20,550 nucleotides of DNA from Saprospiraceae bacterium (GTDB lineage Bacteria > Bacteroidota > Bacteroidia > Chitinophagales > Saprospiraceae): contig JABWAJ010000027.1 in assembly GCA_013361075.1 (NCBI GenBank), forward strand, positions 1 to 20,550, given 5' to 3'. The notes beneath the pieces are model-generated. The model was not told the DNA's origin. It saw only the letters and a list, made by a program, of their open reading frames with translations, and did no database searches. This document shows positions 7,137-15,375 of the stretch, piece by piece. Positions within the stretch are counted from its first letter, which is position 1. Each line of letters begins with the position of its first letter. Both the position numbers and the translations under genes were made by a program.

Positions 7137-9050
7137 ATGATGAAAAGAATGCTCTGGCTGTTATTTACAGCTGCTCTTGTTTTCCCGGCCTGGAGAATGG
7201 CCCATATTGCGGATCACACCATTGAAGGCATCGTACTGGACGAAGCAGGTTCAGAACTCATTGGGGCCAATGTGATGATTAAAGGCACCAAAATTGGCGC
7301 TGTGACCAATATCAATGGCCATTTTTCCCTGACTTCACCGGATCCCTGTGCCACACTCGTCATTTCTTACACAGGTTACACCTCGTTGGAAGAAAAAGCC
7401 TGCGCCGGAAAAATTAAAAAATACACCCTGAAGGCCAGCATCCTTTTGGATGAAGTCGTGGTCACAGGATATGGCGCCGAGCGGGAACGCAAAGAACCCA
7501 GGGCTTCTGCAAAGGCAAAAAAAGACATGGCCCAGAGTTATATGCCCTCCCCCGGAATGAGCATGCCAACTAAGCCATATCCTGAACCTTATCCGGCAGA
7601 CCCCAATACGGAAGATTATGCCGCCATTCAGGAAAACCGATTCCAGGCAGCCATCCAAAACCCGCTGTCTACTTTTTCTATAGATGTAGACGCTGCGTCC
7701 TATAGCAACCTGCGCCGCTTTCTGAACCTGGGCCAGGTGCCGCCTGCCGATGCGGTGCGCATCGAAGAAATGGTCAATTATTTCGATTACGACTACCCGC
7801 AGCCAAAAGGCGAACACCCGTTTGAAGTGATCACGGAATTATCGGAATGCCCCTGGCAGCCCGAACACCGCCTGTTGCACATTGGCCTGCAAGGCAAAAC
7901 GGTTTCCACCGAAAACCTGCCTGCTTCCAACCTCGTATTTCTCATTGACGTGTCGGGCAGCATGAGCGACGCCAACAAGCTGCCATTGCTGCAATCTGCC
8001 TTCAAATTGCTGGTTGACCAATTGCGCCAGAAAGATAAAGTGGCGATCGTGGTGTATGCAGGCGCAGCAGGTTTGGTATTGTCGCCAACTGACGGCACCG
8101 ACAAACAAAAAATTAAGGAAGCACTGGATAAATTAAGCGCAGGTGGCTCCACCGCAGGCGGTGCCGGAATTCAGCTTGCTTACAAAACGGCGCGTGAACA
8201 GTTCGTAAAAGGCGGCAACAACCGGGTGATTCTGGCCACTGACGGCGACTTCAATGTAGGTGCCAGCAGCGACGAAGAAATGGTGAAATTGATTGAGAAA
8301 GAACGGGAAAGCGGCATTTTTCTGACGGTCCTCGGCTTCGGTATGGGCAATTATAAAGATAGCAAAATGCAGCAATTGGCTGACAAAGGCAATGGCAATC
8401 ACGCTTATATTGACAACATGAGCGAAGCGCGCAAAGTACTGGTGAGCGAATTCGGCGGCACCCTGTTCACAATCGCTAAAGACGTAAAACTGCAAATTGA
8501 GTTCAATCCGGCCAAAGTGCAGGCCTACCGCCTCATCGGCTACGAAAACCGCATGCTGAACAAAGAGGATTTCAACGACGATAAAAAAGACGCCGGCGAA
8601 CTGGGTTCCGGACACACGGTGACCGCCCTGTACGAAATCATTCCGGTTGGTGTCAAAAGCAGCTTCATCGCAACGGTGGACGATCTGAAATACCAAAAGC
8701 AGGAAGACGACAAAAAAGTCACGATTTTACCCAGCAACGAAATCGTCAACATCAAACTGCGTTACAAGCAGCCGGAGGGCACCAAAAGTCAGCTCATCGA
8801 AAAGCCAATCCTCGACAAGCCTCTGAAAACGAGCGAGACGAGTGATAATTTCCGGTGGTCAGCCGCTGTGGCAGAATTCGGGATGCTGCTCCGCAAATCG
8901 GAGTTGAAAGGCAACGCCACCTACGCACAGGCCATCAAACTGGCGAAAACCGGGCAGGGCAAAGACGAAAACGGCTACCGCCGCGAAATGATCCAGTTGC
9001 TGGAAATTGCCCGCGCTTTGGCTGATCCGGAAGTGGCAGGGAAAGATTAA
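7137..9050 (+). CDS. Secreted von Willebrand factor A protein (YfbK type) with SusC-like N-terminal domain
   Basis: A 637-residue exported protein. An N-terminal signal (MMKRMLWLLFTAALVFPAW) precedes a CarboxypepD_reg-like domain (about 28-100) that closes with LDEVVVTGYG (104-113), the signature normally joining this domain to a TonB-receptor plug. A Pro-rich spacer follows (about 135-158), then the vWA N-terminal region (STFSIDVDAASYSNLRRFL) and the vWA domain (about 264-440). The metal-ion adhesion site is complete: DVSGS at 271-275, Thr339 in GGSTAGG and Asp369 in ATDGDFN. The rest matches the C-terminal region found in YfbK-like proteins. It is likely periplasmic or surface-bound and binds a protein partner through Mg. 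It is transcribed divergently from the ECF sigma gene, suggesting it is a target or input of that regulator (inference). Start ATG 7137 or 7140 cannot be distinguished. Confidence 0.9.
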   Translation: MMKRMLWLLFTAALVFPAWRMAHIADHTIEGIVLDEAGSELIGANVMIKGTKIGAVTNINGHFSLTSPDPCATLVISYTGYTSLEEKACAGKIKKYTLKASILLDEVVVTGYGAERERKEPRASAKAKKDMAQSYMPSPGMSMPTKPYPEPYPADPNTEDYAAIQENRFQAAIQNPLSTFSIDVDAASYSNLRRFLNLGQVPPADAVRIEEMVNYFDYDYPQPKGEHPFEVITELSECPWQPEHRLLHIGLQGKTVSTENLPASNLVFLIDVSGSMSDANKLPLLQSAFKLLVDQLRQKDKVAIVVYAGAAGLVLSPTDGTDKQKIKEALDKLSAGGSTAGGAGIQLAYKTAREQFVKGGNNRVILATDGDFNVGASSDEEMVKLIEKERESGIFLTVLGFGMGNYKDSKMQQLADKGNGNHAYIDNMSEARKVLVSEFGGTLFTIAKDVKLQIEFNPAKVQAYRLIGYENRMLNKEDFNDDKKDAGELGSGHTVTALYEIIPVGVKSSFIATVDDLKYQKQEDDKKVTILPSNEIVNIKLRYKQPEGTKSQLIEKPILDKPLKTSETSDNFRWSAAVAEFGMLLRKSELKGNATYAQAIKLAKTGQGKDENGYRREMIQLLEIARALADPEVAGKD

Positions 9051-9092
9051 GTACGGATGGGCAAGGTAAAAAACAGAAAAAGCTTTTTTGAA

Positions 9093-9114
9093 AGCAGGAG
9101 TTATGTCTCCTGCT
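9093..9114 (+). terminator. Hairpin after the vWA gene, possible terminator
   Basis: AGCAGGAG, loop TTATGT, CTCCTGCT: a perfect 8-bp stem 43 bases after the vWA stop codon. No T-run follows, so it would be a weak intrinsic terminator at best. It lies just outside the large palindrome. Confidence 0.3.
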
Positions 9115-9116
9115 AA

Positions 9117-9343
9117 CATGAGTCATGCCGAATTTTTCAACGCCCATCCTTCGACAAGCTCACGCCCCATCGGGGCGAAATGTCGGTAGAAAAAGCACCA
9201 AATGTTACGGTTTCGTGCCGTAGGTACGCAATGTTGACGCTATATTGCGTACCTACGGCACGGAAAACCATACGAAATGCTACGAGGCTGCCGACATTTG
9301 GCCCCGATGGGACCGAACTCATGAAAATTCGGGATGGCTCATG
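9117..9343. repeat. Long nested imperfect palindrome, MITE/REP-like intergenic element
   Basis: Fills the gap between the convergent vWA and porW genes. The core is a perfect 19-bp inverted repeat: CGTGCCGTAGGTACGCAAT (9214-9232), an 11-base loop, and its complement (9244-9262). Further out the arms continue to match with gaps: AAATGTCGG (9178-9186) against CCGACATTT (9291-9299); CCCATCGGGG (about 9166-9175) against CCCCGATGGG (9302-9311); and CATGAGTCATGCCGAATTTT (from 9117) against the complement of AAAATTCGGGATGGCTCATG (to 9343). It encodes no protein. The size and symmetry suggest a dispersed miniature element; it could also serve as a bidirectional terminator. Confidence 0.75.
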
Positions 9344-9372
9344 TTTATACTCGTGAATTATCCAATTCCCTT

Positions 9373-12330
9373 CTATTTCAGGTACACTTCCTCGAAGAAT
9401 GCCTTATATGCATCCAGGTTTTCTTCGGTAAGCAACTGGCGGTAGTTGTTTTGGCCAACAGCCAGCAGATCGAAGCCTGTTGTGGTTGGTATGAATTTAT
9501 CCGCGTTCAGTTTCACACCGTTGTAGTATTTCATGGCGTCCACTTTATTATTGAAGCGGCGCATGACGAGCACAGGGACATTTTTATCCTTGCCGAGGAA
9601 CATGTTGGAGATGCGCAACTTATCTAATTTATGAAACTCCTGGTTGTATTCAGCCACGATCGTTTTGTTGGTCTCCATGCTCGTATTGGTGTCTTTAAAC
9701 AAGATGAGGATGTAGTGGGGCTCATTGTCTTCCTCCTTGTATTTAGAGGCGGTCAGGTTAATGTCGTCTGCTCCTCCCGGAAGTTTGGCCCCCCCGGATG
9801 CCCCCAGTAAGCGCAAAATTTCTTTAGCACGCCGCTGCTCATCGGTATCCGGGTAAGTGGCAATCACTTTCTGTAATTCGCCGATATAACTGTCTTTGCC
9901 CTTCATGTTGCCGGCGCACATGGCCATGAGCAGGGCATATTTAGGCTTCAGCGGGTGTTTTCCCCTCAGCGTACCCAATGCTTTTTCACTGCGGGTGTAC
10001 ACATCTTCAAACATGCCTTTGCTGAAGCTGCCATAAATTTCATCGTATTGCAAATTGAGCTGAAGCTCTTCGTTCAGGTATTTGGACGCAAACGAAGGAT
10101 CTTTCAGGATGCGCGCATAGTTCGTATTCGGATAGCGTTCCAGAATTTTATCAAAATAATACCGGGCTTTGGTATCGTTACCAAGATCAGTATAGCAAAG
10201 ATAGAGGTAGTACCAGGCATCCAGTTCGTAGTTGCTGTTTGGATAGCGGTTGCACAGGTCTTCCAATACGGCTACGGCTTTATCGTAGTTTTGAAGCCGG
10301 TCGCGGTAAAGGGTTCCCAGCTTGAACATGGCTTCGCGAATTTTCAGATTGGCTTCACTTTTTTGGGCATCCGTTTTTGGAATACCCACCAGCAGTTTGT
10401 CTACCTCGTCTTCGGTGAGCGGTGCATTGGAATTTGCCTCCGCCACAGGGGTACCTTCCTCCGAAATTTCTGTTGTGATCCGTCGGTTTGAACGCCGCCA
10501 GTTGTCTTCTAATTTCCGGTCGCCCCATTTGCCCTCAAAATCGCGTTTTCCCCGTTTGAGGGAACGGTCATCGTAGGCAAAGAAGCTGCTTTCTTTCTGA
10601 AGCGCCGGGGGCGGGGTTCCCGCAATCACTTGTTTGCCACCCGGAGCACCCTGATCTGGCTGAGCAAATGCAGCAGCAGCGGCATTTCGTCGGGCTTCGT
10701 CCTGTTCCCGTTTAAGGCGGTTTGCGAGGTCGCGCTTTTCTTCATTGGTCATTGCCGCTAAGCGCAGCAAACTATCCTGTAGTTGAATGATCTGGAGGTT
10801 TGATGCAATATCGGTAAGGCTGTTGCTCAGTTTATTCACACTGTTAAAGCGTTCATCGGTAGAAGCCATTACCTGAAGGGTGCTGTCAAAATAAGCCTTT
10901 GCGGGTACATAATTTTCTTCTTCGTAATACAAGTTGGCCAATTTCAGGTAAGACTCTGCCTTTTGGGCGCGGTTTTGTTTGCTGCTTTTCAGCGAAAGCG
11001 TCAGGTTTTTGATGGCCTCAGTTCGGTTGCCTTCTTTCAGGTCAATTTCCGCAAGGGCATAATAAATCTGATCAACATAATCCGCATTTTTCGGGTCCTT
11101 CAGCAGCTTTTCAAGGCTGGCGCGCGCGTCAGCAGCATTGCCTTTTCCGCTAAGCCAGGCATTTTGGGCCATGTTCAGCCGGCTGCTGAACGCCATTTCG
11201 AAATCGGTGGTGTATTTGAGTGAACGCTCGAAAGCGAGGTAAGCCCCTTCTCCGTTGCCCAATCGCTGGTAAAGCTGGCCCAGAATGTAAGCAAAACGCG
11301 CTTTTGTTTCTTTTTCAGAAGTCAGGTCAATGGCTTTTTCCAAATACCCTACTGCTGCGCCGTATGCTTTGCGCTTGATGTTCAGATAAGCGCCAACGCC
11401 GCCCAGTTCTGCGCGAATGTCATCGAATGTTTCCGGGTCGTTTTCCAACTGGTTCAGCAAACGCTGGGCTCCATCGAAATTATCGCGCTCCACATAAGTC
11501 TTAGCCAGCCAAAGCTGGGCTTCCTGATAGGCAGGCCGGTGTTTGAGAAAATAATTATCGGGGTTGCCGTCAGAGGGTACATCGTCTGCCAGAGCAATCA
11601 ATTCCGGTTCTTTAGCTGCAGGTGCAACAGGCTCTGCGGGGGTTGGGGTTGTTGGCTTTTCGGTAGAAGTCACCGTGGTTTTTGGTGGTGTTTTTTTGCC
11701 TTTAGCACTGCTGCTGCTTTTTTTCTTTTTGTTCTTTTTGGCCTGACGGTTGGCTTCTTTGCGCTTTTTAGCCTGCTCTTTTGCCTTATCGACTTTTTCT
11801 TTTTTGGCCTCGCTGCTGTTTTTGGCTTTGCTCCTGCTGCTGCTTTTTGAAGAAGACGAGCTGCCTTTTTTTACTTTTTTGCTTTTTTTACTCAGTTTCT
11901 GCGGGTTGTATTCATCCAGCAGATACCGAAGGGTAGATTCTGCCGATTCGTAGTCTTTTTTCAGAAACTGTGCTTTCCCTACCAATAAATAGCAATCGTC
12001 AGACCATTGGCTGTAACGGTGCAGGCTAACAACCCTGGCTACCTTTTCCACTGCCTGGTCCAGATCGGGCGCTGCCGCCTGGGGGTTGCTTGCCGCAATG
12101 TAAGGGTACACCTCCAGCAATTGGTTGTAGTTATCCTGATGCTGGTCAGCGAGGCTGATCATGCTGCCTTTCACCAGTTCATCGGCATTGAAATAGCCGT
12201 TGTAATGGGCTGTCGTATTGTGGTATACTTTGCTGAGGCCGGAAAGTTCGCCTTTGCGTTTTTGTGTAGTGCAGGCCGTTATGAGGATAACGGACAAAAA
12301 AATCCAACCTGCTTTATATGCCTGTTTCAA
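9373..12330 (-). CDS. porW: Type IX secretion/gliding lipoprotein PorW/SprE
   Basis: A 985-residue TPR lipoprotein. The signal peptide ends in lipobox LITAC (Cys20), and the N-terminal text KVYHNTTAHYNGYFNADELVKGS with HQDNYNQLL is characteristic of PorW/SprE. TPR-like helices occur at about 100-140, 260-520 and 680-830. The C-terminal 110 residues (HYILILFKDTNTSMETNK to FFEEVYLK) form the conserved terminal domain of the family. Known role: PorW/SprE is needed for T9SS secretion and gliding, linking the inner-membrane motor with outer-membrane components. Odd points: the only usable start is TTG at 12330 (an in-frame TAA lies just upstream and no Met occurs before the lipobox), and residues 145-214 are a Lys/Ser-rich stretch, followed by a Pro/Thr-rich one to about 240, inserted between TPR segments. 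It is divergent from the M23 peptidase gene. Confidence 0.9.
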   Translation of the reverse strand: MKQAYKAGWIFLSVILITACTTQKRKGELSGLSKVYHNTTAHYNGYFNADELVKGSMISLADQHQDNYNQLLEVYPYIAASNPQAAAPDLDQAVEKVARVVSLHRYSQWSDDCYLLVGKAQFLKKDYESAESTLRYLLDEYNPQKLSKKSKKVKKGSSSSSKSSSRSKAKNSSEAKKEKVDKAKEQAKKRKEANRQAKKNKKKKSSSSAKGKKTPPKTTVTSTEKPTTPTPAEPVAPAAKEPELIALADDVPSDGNPDNYFLKHRPAYQEAQLWLAKTYVERDNFDGAQRLLNQLENDPETFDDIRAELGGVGAYLNIKRKAYGAAVGYLEKAIDLTSEKETKARFAYILGQLYQRLGNGEGAYLAFERSLKYTTDFEMAFSSRLNMAQNAWLSGKGNAADARASLEKLLKDPKNADYVDQIYYALAEIDLKEGNRTEAIKNLTLSLKSSKQNRAQKAESYLKLANLYYEEENYVPAKAYFDSTLQVMASTDERFNSVNKLSNSLTDIASNLQIIQLQDSLLRLAAMTNEEKRDLANRLKREQDEARRNAAAAAFAQPDQGAPGGKQVIAGTPPPALQKESSFFAYDDRSLKRGKRDFEGKWGDRKLEDNWRRSNRRITTEISEEGTPVAEANSNAPLTEDEVDKLLVGIPKTDAQKSEANLKIREAMFKLGTLYRDRLQNYDKAVAVLEDLCNRYPNSNYELDAWYYLYLCYTDLGNDTKARYYFDKILERYPNTNYARILKDPSFASKYLNEELQLNLQYDEIYGSFSKGMFEDVYTRSEKALGTLRGKHPLKPKYALLMAMCAGNMKGKDSYIGELQKVIATYPDTDEQRRAKEILRLLGASGGAKLPGGADDINLTASKYKEEDNEPHYILILFKDTNTSMETNKTIVAEYNQEFHKLDKLRISNMFLGKDKNVPVLVMRRFNNKVDAMKYYNGVKLNADKFIPTTTGFDLLAVGQNNYRQLLTEENLDAYKAFFEEVYLK

Positions 12331-12393
12331 AACTATAGGAATTTAAAATTCGTTAAAAATGAGCTTGATCTGAGCAAATCCATTGGGGAGACT

Positions 12394-12401
12394 TAATTTT
12401 G
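12394..12401 (+). promoter_or_regulatory. Candidate -7 element for the M23 peptidase gene
   Basis: TAATTTTG matches TAnnTTTG exactly, and a start near 12408 would give a leader of about 98 bases. No TTTG stands at the right distance upstream, so the call is weak. The surrounding 12331-12505 region is the shared divergent region with porW; nothing else was recognised in it. Confidence 0.3.
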
Positions 12402-12505
12402 CACGCGATCTTCTCCTTTGGCGCACAAAATTATGGCAATATCGCAAGACTACAAACCGCAGAGCGGGGTTGAATAGTATATAAAATACGCTAATTAACG
12501 AGAAA

Positions 12506-13402
12506 ATGGACGGCGAACAGGCAAAATCCGGTTGGGAATTGTTCAAAGAGCGGCTGAAACACAGTTATCGCTTTGTCATTATGACCGATGATACCTTTGA
12601 AGAAGTGCGTGCTTACCGCCTCACTTTGCTCAATGCGTACATCTTTGTTACCAGTGTTTTGGTGGTGGTTACCATTGCGGTGGTGTCGCTCATCGCCTTT
12701 ACCCCTTTGCGGAAATACGTACCGGGCTATGGTAGTGTACCCGAAGATACTGCAATCCTGAACCTCTACAGTGAGCTGGAGGATATGGAAAAAGAACTTG
12801 ACGCCTACCGCAGCTATTCTGAAAGTTTCCGGAAAATGCTGGTCGGAGAGGTCCAAACCGAAGAGGAAGTACCTCCGGTAGACGTTTCCTACTACGACAG
12901 CCTCGCGGCAGCTTCTGTACCGGTATCGGAAGCAGAAGAAGAATTGCGGCAGGAAGCAGAATTGGAGCAAGTCGGCGAGGTGGCCCGTAGTGGCCGCATC
13001 ACCAATTTTCCGGTACGGGAAGTGCCGTTGGAGCAGATGTATTTTACCTCTCCGCTAAGTGGCGAAGTAGCCGCAGGCTTCATGCCTGACAAGAGTCACT
13101 ACGGCGTAGACATCCTGGCGCCTAAAAATACGGCAATCAAAGCAGCCATGGATGGTTATGTTTTTTTCTCAGACTGGACCCTGGAAACGGGCAATACCAT
13201 TGGCATCCAGCACACCAACAATGTCATTACCTTTTACAAACACAATTCTTCTTTGCTGAAAAAAGCCGGCAATTTTGTACGTGCGGGTGAAGGCGTGGCC
13301 ATTATTGGCAATACAGGCGAACTGACCAATGGCCCGCACCTGCATTTCGAACTGTGGCACAAAGGTAAGCCCGTAAATCCGGTGGAATACGTAAAGTTTT
13401 AA
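12506..13402 (+). CDS. M23 family (LytM) metallopeptidase, membrane-anchored
   Basis: A 298-residue protein. A short cytosolic N-terminus with YRFVIMTDDTFEEVRAYRLT is followed by one TM helix (about 43-65), a periplasmic, partly coiled, acidic stalk (about 80-165) and a C-terminal LytM domain (about 178-298). All expected active-site residues are present: H198 and D202 in SHYGVD, H246 in FYKHNSSLL, and H278/H280 in NGPHLHFELW. It should therefore be a competent zinc endopeptidase cutting peptidoglycan cross-links or, less often, protein substrates. It shares a 175-base divergent region with porW. A role in opening the cell wall for the T9SS machinery or in coupling to it is an inference from position only; general wall remodelling is the alternative. 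Confidence 0.9.
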   Translation: MDGEQAKSGWELFKERLKHSYRFVIMTDDTFEEVRAYRLTLLNAYIFVTSVLVVVTIAVVSLIAFTPLRKYVPGYGSVPEDTAILNLYSELEDMEKELDAYRSYSESFRKMLVGEVQTEEEVPPVDVSYYDSLAAASVPVSEAEEELRQEAELEQVGEVARSGRITNFPVREVPLEQMYFTSPLSGEVAAGFMPDKSHYGVDILAPKNTAIKAAMDGYVFFSDWTLETGNTIGIQHTNNVITFYKHNSSLLKKAGNFVRAGEGVAIIGNTGELTNGPHLHFELWHKGKPVNPVEYVKF

Positions 13403-13519
13403 CACAATACAGGGCGTAACGGACAGTTGGCAGGCGGAAATTGCTTCTGATCAAATGGAAGTCAATCAATTACCCATGCCTTACATTCCCGGACACTCCG
13501 CGAGCTGCCTGGTTCAAGG

Positions 13520-14125
13520 CTATCCTCCTTCTACCCCTCTTAAGCGCAAATCCAGAATATTCCCCATGTGGTAACACGTGCGGCAACGCGGCTCATAGCG
13601 GTCTTTTTCTCCGAGCAAAATGGTGGCTTCTTCCTGCACCAATCGGTATGAATGAGTGGCTAAATTGCCACAATGGGGGCAAATGGCGTGCACTTTGGTA
13701 ATGTATTCAGCAACTGCCAACAGGTTGGGCATCGGACCAAAAGGCAAGCCTCTGAAGTCCATATCCAGGCCCGCCACAATAACGCGAATGCCGCGAAGGG
13801 CAAGCCGCTGGCAGTTTTCGGGCAGATCTTCGTCAAAAAACTGGGCCTCGTCTACCCCAACTACATCTACGCCTTCGCTCAGTTGCAACAGCCGCGAAGA
13901 ATGATCGATGGGGGTCGAAAGGATGTAATTGGCATCGTGCGAAACGACTTTTTCTTCACCGTAGCGTTTGTCAATGCCAGGTTTGAATATTTCTACCCGC
14001 TGGTTGGCAATTTTCGAGCGCTTGAGCCGGCGAATAAGTTCTTCCGTTTTGCCCGAAAACATTGAGCCACAGATCACTTCTATCCAGCCGCTGCGTTGTC
14101 CTTTAAAATGTGGTTCCAAAAACAT
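13520..14125 (-). CDS. tdk: Thymidine kinase, type II
   Basis: A 201-residue cytosolic enzyme that phosphorylates thymidine with ATP in pyrimidine salvage. It has the P-loop GSMFSGKT (20-27), the Asp-Glu-Ala-Gln motif (92-95) with catalytic Glu93, the lasso-region text VAGLDMDFRGLPFGPMPNLL, and a zinc site of C149, C152, C181 and C184 (CPHC / CRTC). Length is normal for the family. The start ATG at 14125 leaves about 15 residues before the first strand, as is common in Bacteroidota. It is convergent with the M23 gene; the 117 bases between their ends show no clear terminator. It has its own promoter candidate and no operon partner here. Confidence 0.96.
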   Translation of the reverse strand: MFLEPHFKGQRSGWIEVICGSMFSGKTEELIRRLKRSKIANQRVEIFKPGIDKRYGEEKVVSHDANYILSTPIDHSSRLLQLSEGVDVVGVDEAQFFDEDLPENCQRLALRGIRVIVAGLDMDFRGLPFGPMPNLLAVAEYITKVHAICPHCGNLATHSYRLVQEEATILLGEKDRYEPRCRTCYHMGNILDLRLRGVEGG

Positions 14126-14150
14126 GGAGAATGTTTATTTTCGCTTTCTG

Positions 14151-14183
14151 CAAAGATAAAAGATGCTGGCAAAGCATTTCAAA
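14151..14183 (-). promoter_or_regulatory. Promoter for tdk
   Basis: On the minus strand TTTG (complement of 14180-14183), 21 bases, then TATCTTTG (complement of 14151-14158), an exact TAnnTTTG. The start of transcription would fall near 14144, about 20 bases before the tdk ATG. Confidence 0.6.
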
Positions 14184-14227
14184 AGTACCGGATATAAAGC
14201 ACTTTAAATTAAAACTAAAATCACATC

Positions 14228-15331
14228 ATGAACCGACTGCACTACTACATTTGGGTCGTTGCCCTTTCTTGTCCTGTACTGTCCGTGGCTCAACCCGTTG
14301 CCACTTCAACCGTGCCGTTTACCCACCAGGCTTCCTGGCAGGTAAACGACAGCCTGTACCAGTTTGGCACTTACAAAGGCAGGCAGGGCCTATCCATGCA
14401 GCAGGGTACTGCTTTGCTGGAAGGCATTGAACTCCGTGATGGCATCATTGAGGTGGATATTGCACCCGTTGCCGACCGGGCTTTTGCAGGCGTTTGCTTC
14501 CGTGCAAAAGATACCGAAGCTTTGGAATTGATCTACCTGCGCTTTCACAAAAGTGGCCAATTTGACGCCATCCAATACACTCCCCGCTACAACGGGCTGG
14601 ATTCGTGGCAGTTGTACCATTCGTCCGACTATCAGGGCGCAGCTACCTACAAGCCCGGCGAATGGAATAAGTTGCAAATTAAATTTGAAGGTTCACGGGC
14701 CTGGGTGGGCATCAATGGCGGTGTAAAAGTTGCGCTTCATGTCCGGGAATTGCTGCGGGCACCCCGGAAAGGTAAAATTGGCCTTTGGGCGCTGGGAGAA
14801 GTCTGGTTTTCCAATTTTTCCTACAGCTCCCTGCCCAGCGTTGTCCTCATGCGGGAAATGCAGGATGAAGTACAGCGCGCGAAAAGCATCATCAACTGGG
14901 AATTGTCGCCGGTTTACAATGCGGATTCTCTGAACTGGAAAACCTATCCCGGCGGCAGTATGAACTGGCAGGCCATCAAGGCCAATGACTATGGTCTGGT
15001 CAATGTTTCCATGTACCGCCGTAAACACATTTTTGACCGGGCTGACAAAAATTCATTTGATGTTGTTTTTGCAAAAACTTCCATCTCCGCAGAAAAAGAG
15101 GAGGTTCGTACGGTTCGGTTCGATTACAGCGACCAGATCCAGATTTTTTTGAATGGCAAACCATTGTTCCGGGGCAACAACTCCTTTCGGTCAAAAGGCC
15201 CTCTTTATCGGGGCGAAGTCAAAGCAGACAACAACGTCCTGTACCTGCCGCTAAAAAAAGGAAACAACGAACTCCTGATTGCCGTTGCAGAACACACCGG
15301 TGGCTGGGGATGGGCATTTCAGTGGGAATGA
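14228..15331 (+). CDS. Secreted protein with concanavalin-like and jelly-roll-like domains, function unknown
   Basis: A 367-residue exported protein; the signal peptide ends near SVAQ (20-22). Residues about 30-205 read as a beta-sandwich of the laminin-G/concanavalin kind (GIIEVDIAP, FAGVCFRAKD, GEWNKLQIKFEGSRAWVGING), similar in style to the 3-keto-disaccharide hydrolase (DUF1080) fold. The C-terminal part (about 225-367) resembles a galactose-binding jelly roll: IQIFLNGKPLFRG, a stretch ending YLPLKKGNNELLIAVAEH, and GGWGWAFQWE. No catalytic residues can be assigned, so a carbohydrate-binding or structural surface role is the best guess. No T9SS C-terminal domain is evident. It is transcribed alone, divergent from tdk, with about 300 bases before the arg operon. 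Confidence 0.75.
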   Translation: MNRLHYYIWVVALSCPVLSVAQPVATSTVPFTHQASWQVNDSLYQFGTYKGRQGLSMQQGTALLEGIELRDGIIEVDIAPVADRAFAGVCFRAKDTEALELIYLRFHKSGQFDAIQYTPRYNGLDSWQLYHSSDYQGAATYKPGEWNKLQIKFEGSRAWVGINGGVKVALHVRELLRAPRKGKIGLWALGEVWFSNFSYSSLPSVVLMREMQDEVQRAKSIINWELSPVYNADSLNWKTYPGGSMNWQAIKANDYGLVNVSMYRRKHIFDRADKNSFDVVFAKTSISAEKEEVRTVRFDYSDQIQIFLNGKPLFRGNNSFRSKGPLYRGEVKADNNVLYLPLKKGNNELLIAVAEHTGGWGWAFQWE

Positions 15332-15375
15332 ATCCCTCCTGCAGCCGGATTATATGGCTTATCGGGTTAATTTAT

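Noticed and set aside
7043..7138. Longer sigma-factor start giving 225 residues
   Set aside because: The extra 32 residues resemble no ECF N-terminus, the start would overlap the divergent vWA gene, and it would leave no promoter region.
8133..8696. 187-residue minus-strand open frame
   Set aside because: It is a shadow of the vWA gene, whose motifs and codon pattern are convincing; the antisense protein resembles nothing.
9955..10491. 178-residue plus-strand open frame
   Set aside because: A shadow of porW on the opposite strand, with no recognisable domain.
12328..12335. TAGTTTTG as a minus-strand -7 element for porW
   Set aside because: It overlaps the start codon, so transcription would begin inside the signal peptide; probably chance.
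13403..13519. Terminator between the M23 gene and tdk
   Set aside because: No convincing stem with a T-run on either strand in the 117-base convergent gap.
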